64,000 nt of DNA, taken from NCBI GenBank assembly GCA_038848185.1, contig JAWCNV010000010.1, positions 1 through 64,000 of the forward strand. The letters are read 5' to 3'. This document shows, piece by piece, positions 42,503-52,180 of this stretch. Made by a program: the position numbers and the translations under genes. Numbering within the stretch: position 1 is the first letter of the stretch; each line of letters opens with the position of its first letter. The notes beneath the pieces were generated by a model, which saw only the letters and a program-made list of their open reading frames with translations, did not search any database and had not been told where the DNA came from. The DNA is from JAAOZP01 sp038848185 (GTDB lineage: Archaea > Thermoproteota > EX4484-205 > JAAOZP01).

Positions 42503-44467
42503 CTAGTATGGCAATAGCCATACCGATCTTCTCATTAGGAAGATTGCTGAATATAGAGTATTCATCATACCATCCCCTAGCATAACTCCGATCACCATCA
42601 TGTTTCGATACCTGTACCAACGATCCTTACCAATTATTTGCGAAAACAGTCTGCTGCCAAGTAGCGACCCTATTAGAAGCGCTTGCGACCATGCTATCGG
42701 ATTTACTCCGCCAGCGTTCCACCAGAACCCGCCGCTTATGAAGGAAATTAGGAACCAAGGTGCGCGAAGCACCAAGTCCATCACCGCGTAAACTATTGAG
42801 CCTACAGCAAATGAGCCAAGGATGAGTTTATCGTCGAAGAAGCGTCCTGTCCATGTCCATTGAAGATTTCTAACAAACTCTGCAGCCTCCGTGACCCATC
42901 CAGTAACAGTATAGGGGTACGCTTGCGACGGAAACGGCTGTATCGACCAGAACAGGTTGACAAATAGGAAGCTGCTAAGCAGGCCCAATACAGCTACAAG
43001 TATAAACGCCTTAACATAGTTGCTGTGTCTGACTCCACAGATATCTGCCCCCCTAAGGGCCTGAGCTATATCCCCACCGCCTTGAAAGACCTGTATCGGT
43101 GCGAAAAGGATAAGTTGACTGGTAAACCCTGAATAGTGAACTATTAGTTCCTTCTGATAGGGGATGTTGAGGCTACCGTAGGTAACACCTGCTGAGAAGG
43201 TTGCTACAAATGATGCGAAGAAAGACCATCCCATAGTATATGCTATGATTAAAGGCAGGATACCTATGAGATCAGGCACAAGTATAAGGTTCAGCCCTAT
43301 AGAGCCCACGGTTGCAAGGAAGAAGATGCCGAGCAACAAGTAGGGGCTCGGCATTTTTCCACCTATCTCGCCAACCGCCCTCATCTCCTTCAGAGTGTTG
43401 ACGAGCCTCTTGAATACCGTTGGATGCAGGAGAAATGGTATGACTATAGTTGCAAGAGACAGGCCTATGTGGATGCTTATGAAGAAGTAGATGACAGACC
43501 TGTCAAGTATTTGCCAGCTTTCCCAACTCTTTATTGCCTGAATATTAACTTCTGGTGGCCAAAGGTTCATGGCGGTGAACAAGTGTGTTCCAACAAAGTA
43601 GTATGCAAGAGAACCAAGAAACTGGGCTACGGCAACGCCCGGCGGGAGTAGGAAGCCCGCTACGTAATGCACCGGGTTGATCGAGACTGTGTAGGTTGCC
43701 CCTGGGAATAGATCCACTAGAAACCTTGTGAGGTCTATAGCCTGAGGTATTGAGGTGCCGCCTCCCCCAAGTATGTTGTAAATTACGTTTGGGATAAAGC
43801 TCCTAACAGTGTTTATAAGCACTCCCGCGACCGCGGACAGCATAAGGACTCTGAGCGTTGTCGGTTCCCTCTCTGCTAGGGTCAGCACTGTCCTAGCTTC
43901 AGCTGTGGCAGCTGGGAACTCTAGCTTTTGTACTCTAACATAGAGGGCGTAGGCGAAGTATCCGATTGAAATATTCGCCATAACGTTGAATGTTATCGTG
44001 AGAACATTGAGGAGTATAGGTATTAGTAGGGCGGAGTCAAGCAGCACCCAGCTCTCCAAGTAGAGTCGGGATGCTAAAGAAGGGCTTGGAGCCCACCAGT
44101 CAGGTATTATGTTGGCTAAGCCGTATATTAAAGGGTATTCTGTGCTCCTAATGTACGTGTATCTGATTGGAGCTAGGAAAGTCATGGGCAGGGCTCCCCA
44201 CCAACCGGTGATCCCGCCGAGGGCACCTGTTATCCCTCCCAGAGCAGTTATGATGAAAGTTTCCTCCTTAGTAAGCGGGGAGCCCAGAAGCCTAGCTAAC
44301 TGTGTCCATAGGAGTATGACTATCCACGCTTGGAACGGTAGCCATTGCCCGCTAACAAGGTATAGGTAAATTACTGCAGGCTGAATTATGAAGGAGCTGA
44401 AGATTATTGCTAGAACAGTCTTCCATGTTAATCCTTTTCCAAGCGCTTCTTGTTTCTCTTGAGCCAT
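42503..44467 (-). CDS. OPT-like polytopic carrier 1 (DUF6785-like), cluster 2
   Basis: A 654-residue membrane protein paralogous to 17422-19302. It shares the opening GLTWKTVLAIIF, the cytosolic VQKLEFPAATAEART (about 182-196), NPVHYVAGFLLPPG-type segments and the end GVMLGDGMMNTL. A dozen or more hydrophobic segments. A strong ribosome binding site (GGAGGAGG) precedes the ATG and only 16 bases separate it from the M28-like/FtsX gene, so the M28-like/FtsX, carrier 1 and CarboxypepD_reg-like/FtsX genes form one operon. Likely partner of the FtsX proteins in solute movement (inferred). Confidence 0.7.
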   Translation of the reverse strand: MAQEKQEALGKGLTWKTVLAIIFSSFIIQPAVIYLYLVSGQWLPFQAWIVILLWTQLARLLGSPLTKEETFIITALGGITGALGGITGWWGALPMTFLAPIRYTYIRSTEYPLIYGLANIIPDWWAPSPSLASRLYLESWVLLDSALLIPILLNVLTITFNVMANISIGYFAYALYVRVQKLEFPAATAEARTVLTLAEREPTTLRVLMLSAVAGVLINTVRSFIPNVIYNILGGGGTSIPQAIDLTRFLVDLFPGATYTVSINPVHYVAGFLLPPGVAVAQFLGSLAYYFVGTHLFTAMNLWPPEVNIQAIKSWESWQILDRSVIYFFISIHIGLSLATIVIPFLLHPTVFKRLVNTLKEMRAVGEIGGKMPSPYLLLGIFFLATVGSIGLNLILVPDLIGILPLIIAYTMGWSFFASFVATFSAGVTYGSLNIPYQKELIVHYSGFTSQLILFAPIQVFQGGGDIAQALRGADICGVRHSNYVKAFILVAVLGLLSSFLFVNLFWSIQPFPSQAYPYTVTGWVTEAAEFVRNLQWTWTGRFFDDKLILGSFAVGSIVYAVMDLVLRAPWFLISFISGGFWWNAGGVNPIAWSQALLIGSLLGSRLFSQIIGKDRWYRYRNMMVIGVMLGDGMMNTLYSAIFLMRRSVWLLPY

Positions 44468-44483
44468 TTCATCCTCCTCCTGT

Positions 44484-47400
44484 TTAAGCCTCCTTCTGTA
44501 ATAGTTCCCCTAATTTTTCACCCTCCTTAATATAGTGTTCTCTCAGGCTTGGAGGCATTGTCCTCCATATGAGAAGCTGTCTGCGCTGAGTATCTATGAA
44601 CGCTTTGTTAGAGGTTATCCAGTTCTTCGTAATGCCGCTTCTTCTAACGAAGTATAGGGTCAAAGTATATCTTTTCATCTGGGACACGGCTTCCACATCA
44701 AAATCCTCCACTATTGCAAGGTCGAACGGTGCAAGCCTTATTCTAGAGTGTAGCCTTTTAACCACTTTATCGCCCTCCCTCTGCTCGCTGAAACTTATTT
44801 CCTCAGGTGCAAATAGCCCTGTCTTCTCAAGACCGCTATAGGCTTGGAGAAACTCTTTTATGAATGCAAGTATACCCATTAGTTCCCTTTCACTTGTAGC
44901 CACGAAGGGAAGCGGCACGGTCCAGTAGTCACCAACCGGCTCCGGGATTTTCCATTTACGTTCAAGACTGGGTGTCACAAGCTGCCACGCTTTTAAAGCG
45001 GGATAAAGCGTCGCCACAAGTTGTATAAAGATGGCGAGCAATATGACGATGAATATGAAGGATGAAGCGAAATTGGGGAAGAACTCAGTAAAATTATAGA
45101 AGCCAAGCCTTGTCATCGCCGATATGCCGACGATTCCAAACACGTAGCCAAGTACACTGCTCAACAAGCCATAGACAATGGATTCTGACAGGAATATTCC
45201 TGCTGTCTGGCTTGGAGAAGCCCCGACCACGACGTAGACCGAAACCGATTTTATTCTTTCATAGAGTGTTCCAATTGTTATGTTCAGTATTGATATCCCA
45301 GCTATTATTAGAGGTATGATAAGGGTCTCAGCACCCATGAAGGTAAACCAAGACCTAGCTGTAAGCTCCCAAACATCCCCCATGGTCCAGCCCTCTAGGC
45401 TGGTATACTTAGTTAAACCATAGATGATATATGTGTCGAGCCTATAGACGAGTTCACGTGCAAAAGGCTCTATTTCAGAATCGTTGAAAGGTTTAATTGC
45501 GATACTCATAAGCTGTAGGGAGGATGGACCGAATAATTTTATAGCGAGGTCGAACGGTATGATGGTGACCTCGTCGCCAAGCAGGTGTGGCGGGACTGCC
45601 CCTATGCCTGTCCCGATTACAATAGGGTCCTTAGGTGTTATTGGCTCCCCATCCAAATCTATAAGCCCGCTGGTAAAACCCATCTCTTCGGCACCACCAC
45701 CGTAGAGCGCGCTACCGTCAAACAGCCCTATTACAGTGAGATTAAGCCCCCAGATTGCTATCTGGCTTCCCGGCCCTATCGTAGAATTCAGTTCTTCAGA
45801 GAGCCTAGACGCCAATGATTGGCTTATGAGTATGGAGTATAGCTCTCCAGAGTAGAACCATCTTCCTCTAACCCCTATTCTGCTCCATATCCCTGTAACT
45901 GATTGCTCTTCAGGAGCCATTGCAAGTACTGCATAGACTCTGGCTAATTGTTTGGAAGCGTTCCAGTATATGTAAGCCCTACCGCCTGATCCAGCTGGGG
46001 GATAATACCAGCCTCTCGGAACGACATAAGCCCTGTCACTTAGCTCATACTCCAGCTGGTATAATAGTTCTATTGGTATAGCCGTCCAAGGTCTCTGTCT
46101 TACTAATATGCCGCTATAGGAGACAGGTATATCGACATTCTTCTCCATTCCCATGGGAGCGACCTTTCTAGGCTCCGCGACGGATGTTAGTGAGGTGAAA
46201 GTTATGAGGGCGAATGTTATTAGAGTTGTTGATGTTAACGTTAGTATTGTTCTAAAGGGTCTTTTCTTCATCCACTGCACACCTAAACCTAAAGCTGTTG
46301 TTAGGAGTGCGCTTGTTGTCGAGGCGGCTGCATGTACTCCTAAGATTTTTGAACTTACTATTCTGGTGCTTGTTGAAGCCTCGGTGTATAGAAAGGTTAA
46401 TAGGATGACTATAAGGGAAGCGACACCCAAGCTTATCAATATCATTAACAAGTTGTTTGCAAGATGAAAACTTGGATGAAATAAGAGTAGCAGTATAGTC
46501 AGCGCCATCGTAATTAATATTACTCCGCTTGCCCTCTTTAAACCCGAATACCCGAGTATGAGCCTTTCAAAGACGTATGCAAAGGGCAATAGTAGCAAGA
46601 AGAAGAGGGCTGTCGTGGCTATTACGTTTTCAACAAGAATTCTTGTTTCAGCATATGCCTTCTGCTCATAGCTCCAAACTGGGTATGATAAGCCGTATGC
46701 TTTCGAGTATTGATTCTCATTCAGTGAGACAAGGGCATCATCAAGGTATCTTTTTGAAAGACTGTGGTAGAGAAGTATCATGGGGTTGATTACCCCATAG
46801 CTCATTGATGTTGAAACTCTAGCATCATTCAGGGAGAAGAGTCCCTCCGCGCATGCAAGCGGACCATAGTTTACTATGATTGCTTCCCCTTTCTCTCTAA
46901 CCCTATACCCACTGAGGCTCCTCATATCCTTGCCAGTGAGATTAGCTAGAACACTCCAGACCATTCCTGTTCCACTATGGTATATCACTATCTCTATTGG
47001 TTCTCCAACTTCTGTAAAGAATACGTGGTCTCCAAAGACGGTCGACCCTGTCCACTTGCTCCAACGCACAGGATAGCCATGGGAGAAAGCGTTGTAAGCT
47101 GTGGGATTTAACGAGCTAGACAGGTCCCTCGGGTTTAGCACACCCTGAAGCACGATTGAGCCGCATTCAAATAGGGGTGCGTAAGCCCAGATGTTAGAGG
47201 CAGTTATTGCAACATCTGTTCTAGCTATTCTTCCTCCCGCACCGAACCTGTAACCCCAGTCTAGGGCCATATAGACTGCTCCGTTAGACGAGTTAACGGC
47301 CAAGGCGAAGAAATAAGTCGGAGCATTCTGGCCTGTGTATGGCTTCAGACCCTTGATTGTTGCTACACCATTCTCATCAGGCTTCACTATTACTGAGAAG

Positions 47401-49109
47401 GTTCCGGTTGCCCCAGAACCTAGGCACTCGGTTCCTGTGGTAACCCCTTGGAAGGAGCCTGAGTAATAAACAATTATATCGCTCCACAGTTTCGGGTTCC
47501 TCTCCTCAGTTATCGGGTCTAAGAAGTCTGTGGTGAAGTTGTAGGTTGCAGCTATGATGTTAAGTGTTGAGAAACCCCACTCCGTTGAAAACCTTATAGC
47601 TCTTCCCGCCGATAATGGTAGGGCAGGTTCGTTGAGCAATGCATAGCTAATGCCTGTAATAAAGTATACTTGCTTGAAAACATTATTGAAGTTAACCTTA
47701 TCAAATGTGTCGAGTGGCGTCATGTGATATGTGAGAAGATCGTTGACTGTTAGTATTGTTAATCCTCCGCCACTAGCTGCTGCAGTGAATGGTTCAGAGT
47801 CGTAAGCTGTTGAACCGAATCTTACTGGTAGGGAGATGCGTGAAAACGGTGGAGTTGTGAGCTGGATTGCGTCATAGAAGTTGGCACCGTAAGTCGTATC
47901 ATTAAGTGCCTTCCTTAAAGCAGGAAGGTAAAAGCTGAACACTCTTATGATAAGCGGAGTATACTTAACGTTGAGGGATTGAATTATTGTATACGCGTAG
48001 GTTGAGCCTCTATTTACTATAGCTAGTTGATCAGAACCATAACTCAAATCTAGACTTATAAACAGTTTGATCTTGGTTCCTATCTCTTCGAAGTGTCTGT
48101 CAATGAACTCTCTTGCTCCCCATAGGGATTGGAAGTGTCCGGAGGTGAATAATAATATAACTGATCTTTTAGGCCTGTTTTCAGCGAGAAACCTTGCAAC
48201 CTCCAGCAAGACCGAGGGCCCTATGGATTCCGTAGCGCCGGGTGCTAACGCAGGTGTTAGAGAGTAGGAGTCATAATAGGCTGATAAGACAACGTATTCT
48301 CTACTTAGCTCTGGATCAGAGCCTTCTATAAGCCCAACAATATTCGGGACTTCCAGTCTCTCCCATGTCATTTTCGAATCTATCCAGATGGTTGTCTCAC
48401 CACCTCTCTCTTCAACGTAGTCGACAAGCCTTCGCGAGTCCCTTGAGCTTAGGAGGTATTTCGGAAAACTTGTAGGGTTATTGTAAATCTTTTGAGAGGC
48501 TTCTTCTCTCACAGTATCCCTAGGGTAAGTATATACTACCCCCTTAGCTCCAAACATTAAAGCGTATCTGAAGAGCCATTTAGAGTTGAAATCCATTATT
48601 ACGAATTTACCTGCAACATCCTTCTCATTGAAATCTTCAAAAGAGGTTCCGCCGACGTAAATTGCCTTATCTCCCTCAGGGGGACTCTTATAGCTATTGG
48701 TGTTAAGGAAGTTCGGCTGGCACATGTAAGCTTTCAATTCTGTCCCGTCTTCAAGAGTTATCTTCGCACCCCAGTCAACATATGATGTTAAAGTATAATA
48801 CTCGTAGAAACTACTATTATTACCATATGGCTTAACACCTATAGTATTCAAATAATCAGCGATGTAGCTTGCTGCCTCTAGGAAACCAGAATGGCCCGGC
48901 ATCCTTGATTCGAGGCTTGTGAAGTACTTTACATGGCTCATTATCAGATCTTGCCCCCCGTAATCCTTGAAGAATGTTGGCACTATACTTAGGTCGATCT
49001 CCTCTTCTTGAGCTAATGCTTTAGAATTAGGCAACAGGTAAAACGTTAGGAGAAACAGTGTCAATAGAGCCAATGGAAAACGCGTTTTACTTCCATACAT
49101 CTGCCTCAT
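44484..49109 (-). CDS. Giant M28-like ectodomain/FtsX permease fusion (cluster 2)
   Basis: A 1541-residue counterpart of 12757-17415. Signal peptide at residues 12-34, then an M28-like fold with a PA-type insertion. The peptidase metal site is again altered: Tyr278 replaces the ligand His, Glu294 stands in for the bridging Asp, the catalytic Glu-Glu pair is His325-Phe326, and only Asp280 and Asp354 of the usual set remain. After long beta-rich ectodomains come three helices (about 850-940), an FtsX/MacB-type unit (VVVGASPSQTAGIFLSESI) and a cytosolic C-terminal domain. First gene of the cluster 2 operon. A TATA-like GGGATATAAAACT lies about 40 bases before the ATG. A second in-frame ATG at 49100 is possible. 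Confidence 0.75.
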   Translation of the reverse strand: MRQMYGSKTRFPLALLTLFLLTFYLLPNSKALAQEEEIDLSIVPTFFKDYGGQDLIMSHVKYFTSLESRMPGHSGFLEAASYIADYLNTIGVKPYGNNSSFYEYYTLTSYVDWGAKITLEDGTELKAYMCQPNFLNTNSYKSPPEGDKAIYVGGTSFEDFNEKDVAGKFVIMDFNSKWLFRYALMFGAKGVVYTYPRDTVREEASQKIYNNPTSFPKYLLSSRDSRRLVDYVEERGGETTIWIDSKMTWERLEVPNIVGLIEGSDPELSREYVVLSAYYDSYSLTPALAPGATESIGPSVLLEVARFLAENRPKRSVILLFTSGHFQSLWGAREFIDRHFEEIGTKIKLFISLDLSYGSDQLAIVNRGSTYAYTIIQSLNVKYTPLIIRVFSFYLPALRKALNDTTYGANFYDAIQLTTPPFSRISLPVRFGSTAYDSEPFTAAASGGGLTILTVNDLLTYHMTPLDTFDKVNFNNVFKQVYFITGISYALLNEPALPLSAGRAIRFSTEWGFSTLNIIAATYNFTTDFLDPITEERNPKLWSDIIVYYSGSFQGVTTGTECLGSGATGTFSVIVKPDENGVATIKGLKPYTGQNAPTYFFALAVNSSNGAVYMALDWGYRFGAGGRIARTDVAITASNIWAYAPLFECGSIVLQGVLNPRDLSSSLNPTAYNAFSHGYPVRWSKWTGSTVFGDHVFFTEVGEPIEIVIYHSGTGMVWSVLANLTGKDMRSLSGYRVREKGEAIIVNYGPLACAEGLFSLNDARVSTSMSYGVINPMILLYHSLSKRYLDDALVSLNENQYSKAYGLSYPVWSYEQKAYAETRILVENVIATTALFFLLLLPFAYVFERLILGYSGLKRASGVILITMALTILLLLFHPSFHLANNLLMILISLGVASLIVILLTFLYTEASTSTRIVSSKILGVHAAASTTSALLTTALGLGVQWMKKRPFRTILTLTSTTLITFALITFTSLTSVAEPRKVAPMGMEKNVDIPVSYSGILVRQRPWTAIPIELLYQLEYELSDRAYVVPRGWYYPPAGSGGRAYIYWNASKQLARVYAVLAMAPEEQSVTGIWSRIGVRGRWFYSGELYSILISQSLASRLSEELNSTIGPGSQIAIWGLNLTVIGLFDGSALYGGGAEEMGFTSGLIDLDGEPITPKDPIVIGTGIGAVPPHLLGDEVTIIPFDLAIKLFGPSSLQLMSIAIKPFNDSEIEPFARELVYRLDTYIIYGLTKYTSLEGWTMGDVWELTARSWFTFMGAETLIIPLIIAGISILNITIGTLYERIKSVSVYVVVGASPSQTAGIFLSESIVYGLLSSVLGYVFGIVGISAMTRLGFYNFTEFFPNFASSFIFIVILLAIFIQLVATLYPALKAWQLVTPSLERKWKIPEPVGDYWTVPLPFVATSERELMGILAFIKEFLQAYSGLEKTGLFAPEEISFSEQREGDKVVKRLHSRIRLAPFDLAIVEDFDVEAVSQMKRYTLTLYFVRRSGITKNWITSNKAFIDTQRRQLLIWRTMPPSLREHYIKEGEKLGELLQKEA

Positions 49110-49143
49110 TCCGATAAATGGACAAGGTGAATTCTAGTAAATA

Positions 49144-49156
49144 AGTTTTATATCCC
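49144..49156 (-). promoter_or_regulatory. TATA-like box of the cluster 2 operon
   Basis: GGGATATAAAACT on the minus strand, centred about 40 bases before the ATG at 49109, leaving a leader of roughly 10-15 bases. The facing nurA gene has an A/T-rich element (near 49301-49309) about 30 bases before its ATG. Confidence 0.45.
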
Positions 49157-49334
49157 TTAAGTATCCCCATTTCGTCTAAGACTTTAATTTAATACGATGG
49201 ATGCCTACTTGTTTTCTTAATACATTAAAAAGGCTTATAGAGCTGATTCATTGTTTAATGAAACTGTTAGGATCAGTATCGGCTAAACCCTGTAGGGAAA
49301 ACATTAAATCTTGAGATGAACGCTTTCCCACTAA

Positions 49335-50618
49335 ATGGCCGAGGAACAGTTCTTCCAAATGTTCCTTAACAGGCTACATGAATCAGTAGGCAGGCTGACT
49401 CCTCTGGAGCTTCACTCATCTCCCTTTAAAAACGCATATTTATCTAAGTGGAATGCTTGTGAAGAATCAGCTAAGCCTAGCGGCACAATAGTGGCATGTG
49501 ACGGTAGTATTGGAGAGTCAAGTTTCTCAGGCGGCCTCGTAGTCTTGGTTGCCCGAGCCATAGCCCACATCTACACTATAGAGGGAGGTCTCAAAAGCAT
49601 CATGGAGGTTGATACTGCGGCGAATTATAGGCTACAAGGCAGGTCCCTGTTCATGAAGACGCTGGAGCTGAGGGTTCTAAGAAAAGCTTTGGAGAAGGCT
49701 TTGCAGGAGCATGAAACTGCACTTGGCATATTTGACGGAAGCCTCTACCTTACTTTCCTCCACTACAGGGAACACCTTAGGAGAGTCTCATGGATATTTG
49801 AGAAGTATGTTAGGGAACTGGCTTCACTCCTTAAGTTGGCTGAGAAAAATGTTGCTATAGTAGGCCTGTCTAAAGATAGCGACATTAACTATCTTAGAGC
49901 TAAGGTCATGCTGGATATTGTTAAGAGCTTTGACGCTAATTTTATTCTTGAAGTCAAGCGTGGAAGAAGTATAAAGAAGATTCGTGAAAAGCTCGTGGAG
50001 AAGGCTGAGGATGAGTCCGAGGACTCTGTGCTCCAAGCATGCATAGAGGAGCTTGATAAGGATCTTTCTGATGAAGGAGTTTACAGCGAACTCGTGCCTA
50101 ACCCCGGCTTCACGACGCCTTTGCTGCTAGCTCCACAGACCCTTTTCCTAACAGGAGAATCAAAGACAAGAAGCTGGTGGGACACAAGCTTCAGGAGGCT
50201 TCTCGAAAAAGATGCCGCTTTAAAAAAGGTTCTCGAAGCGCTCGACGAGTACTTCTCCATGCCCCCTATAGCGTTATCATACTGGAGACCTGCCGGAATG
50301 CTTGGAGTCTACAGGCTTGATGTTCCTTCAAGTCTACTGGGTTACAAAGGGTCTTGCGGAGACCTCTCGGACGATATGTTTATGGATGACGATGCTCCTT
50401 TAAGAAGGCTGAGGGAGACGATCAGTTTTTTAAACTGGATGAAGCATGGTCCTCATGTCGCATACCCGCTTGTGGAGGTCGACACCATAGCTAGGCTGGA
50501 CAGAGAGCTTTACAAGAATGCTTACGAGCCAGTTATCGTGGATGAGCTTAAGAGGAGAGGCTTTAAAGTAAGCCCTAGGAGGAGAAGCATTAGGGACATG
50601 GTGTTGAGGGGATACTGA
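49335..50618 (+). CDS. nurA: NurA 5'-3' nuclease
   Basis: A 427-residue nuclease of the NurA family, which with the HerA translocase resects DNA ends for homologous recombination. The RNase H-like active site motifs are visible: Asp56 in VACDGSIGES and Asp134 in GIFDGSLY, the two metal-binding aspartates. The C-terminal half carries the Arg-rich region that contacts HerA. First gene of the nurA-herA-mre11-rad50 operon; its stop shares a base with the herA ATG. NurA forms a dimer that docks on the HerA hexamer. In Sulfolobus the gene order is different (herA-mre11-rad50-nurA). Confidence 0.92.
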   Translation: MAEEQFFQMFLNRLHESVGRLTPLELHSSPFKNAYLSKWNACEESAKPSGTIVACDGSIGESSFSGGLVVLVARAIAHIYTIEGGLKSIMEVDTAANYRLQGRSLFMKTLELRVLRKALEKALQEHETALGIFDGSLYLTFLHYREHLRRVSWIFEKYVRELASLLKLAEKNVAIVGLSKDSDINYLRAKVMLDIVKSFDANFILEVKRGRSIKKIREKLVEKAEDESEDSVLQACIEELDKDLSDEGVYSELVPNPGFTTPLLLAPQTLFLTGESKTRSWWDTSFRRLLEKDAALKKVLEALDEYFSMPPIALSYWRPAGMLGVYRLDVPSSLLGYKGSCGDLSDDMFMDDDAPLRRLRETISFLNWMKHGPHVAYPLVEVDTIARLDRELYKNAYEPVIVDELKRRGFKVSPRRRSIRDMVLRGY

Positions 50619-52174
50619 TGGAGCCACTTGGAAGGGTAATAGAAGAGTCAACCCCATATGGGTTCGTTTTTAAAACAGGCATAGATAATCCGATAGCTCT
50701 CCACGACTATGTTTTCGCGGAGGTAAATAATTTTGCGGATGGAAAGTTGGAGAAGGTTAGGGTTTTAGCAGAGATCGTTGACCTAAGTTCTAAAAACCCT
50801 CTTGCGACGGAAAGGTTGACTGCTGAGCAGCAGGTGTCACCATATTCCTACAAGCTGGTTTCGGCAGAGGTAATAGGGTATCTTAAAGCCGGGAGGATCA
50901 TGAGGCCGAAGGTTGCTCCAGACCCTAACACTCCTGTCTACAGGGCTGATGATGAGTTTCTCCAAGCATTCTTCTCAGGAGTAAAGAGGAGGATACCTCT
51001 GCATGTAGCTATGCTTCTTAACAGACCTATGGTTAAGGTTCCTATACATCTCCAGGATCTCCAGTTCCACCTAGGCGTTTTCGCAGCCACTAGAGCCGGG
51101 AAATCATATTTTGCCGGCAGGTTGATCGAGGAGATTCTTGTAAACACGCCTTTCCCAGTGGTCGTTATAGATATTCATGCGGACTACGTTATGATGGATA
51201 GGCTGGTTAAAGAAGGTAGACATGGTGACTTCAACATTGTTGTATACTATCCGCCTGGTGCTCCCAGAGTAGGCGGGGTGACTGCTGAGCAGAGGGAGCT
51301 CCAACTGAGCCCTGAGCATCTGACATACGAGGCGATAATCGCACTTCTCGGAACTACTCTTGGGGAAAGGCAGAAAATAGTTTTGAGAAACATTTTGAGG
51401 GGGCTTAAATCGGAAAAACGGCCTTTTGGGCTGGGGGATATAACTGCCTTAATCAGGAGTAAGCTGGAGGAAACCGATAATGATAGTAAGCCGGTGCTTA
51501 AGGGAGAGGACAGAGCGAGGTATGAGAGTCTTCTCGCTAGGTTGGAAGACTTGGGAGAAGAGGTTTCGCTTCCCCCAACCGGAATGAGTATTTCCGAGTT
51601 GCTGTCTCCAAAGACGCTAAGCGTCATCTGTTTAAACGGGTTGCGTTCAAAGGTTCAAGACGCATATGCAAGTATAATCATAGATACCTTGTTCAGACAC
51701 CAGGTTTCAAGCAAGAATGACGAGAAGAACTTTATCCCTGTCTTTCTCTTCATTGAGGAGGCTCATCGTATAGCTTCTGAGAAGAGCGGCGGGTATGCTG
51801 TCAAAACCATATCCACGGCGATAAGGGAGGGCGCTAAGTTTGGGCTCTTTATAACTCTGATAAGTCAGCGTCCAAGAAACATAGACCCAGACATATTGAG
51901 CAATGTCGGGAATTACGCGGTGATGAGGATAACTAACCAGCAGGATCAGAACGTCATAGAGAATGCTAGTGAAAGCTTTTACCACAGGCTTATAGAAGAC
52001 CTTCCAGGTCTAAACCAGGGAGAGGCTGTGCTCGTCGGGCCTTTCGTACCTCTTCCAGCACACGTGAAAACTCTAGAGAGGAAGACAGTTCACCATGGTG
52101 TAACTCCTGAGCTAAGCAATATCATGGAGAGGATTAATGAGCAGCTTAAGCAAAGGGAAGCAGGCAAATGGTGA
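50618..52174 (+). CDS. herA: HerA DNA translocase/helicase
   Basis: Hexameric FtsK/HerA-type ATPase of 518 residues. It has an N-terminal HAS-barrel (about 1-110) and then the RecA-like core: Walker A is the variant AATRAGKS at 156-163 (usual GxTGSGKS), Walker B is VFLFIEEAH (375-383), and SQRP (about 417-420) is the conserved sensor/arginine motif. It drives NurA along DNA during end resection. The ATG overlaps the nurA stop by one base, and mre11 begins six bases after the herA stop. Confidence 0.93.
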   Translation: MEPLGRVIEESTPYGFVFKTGIDNPIALHDYVFAEVNNFADGKLEKVRVLAEIVDLSSKNPLATERLTAEQQVSPYSYKLVSAEVIGYLKAGRIMRPKVAPDPNTPVYRADDEFLQAFFSGVKRRIPLHVAMLLNRPMVKVPIHLQDLQFHLGVFAATRAGKSYFAGRLIEEILVNTPFPVVVIDIHADYVMMDRLVKEGRHGDFNIVVYYPPGAPRVGGVTAEQRELQLSPEHLTYEAIIALLGTTLGERQKIVLRNILRGLKSEKRPFGLGDITALIRSKLEETDNDSKPVLKGEDRARYESLLARLEDLGEEVSLPPTGMSISELLSPKTLSVICLNGLRSKVQDAYASIIIDTLFRHQVSSKNDEKNFIPVFLFIEEAHRIASEKSGGYAVKTISTAIREGAKFGLFITLISQRPRNIDPDILSNVGNYAVMRITNQQDQNVIENASESFYHRLIEDLPGLNQGEAVLVGPFVPLPAHVKTLERKTVHHGVTPELSNIMERINEQLKQREAGKW

Positions 52175-52180
52175 GACGCG

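Noticed and set aside
12757..49109. The two transport clusters as a recent inverted duplication
   Set aside because: Counterpart proteins share layout and motifs but are clearly diverged, gene order differs (the CarboxypepD_reg-like/FtsX gene has moved) and no long DNA match was noticed; an old duplication or separate acquisition fits better.
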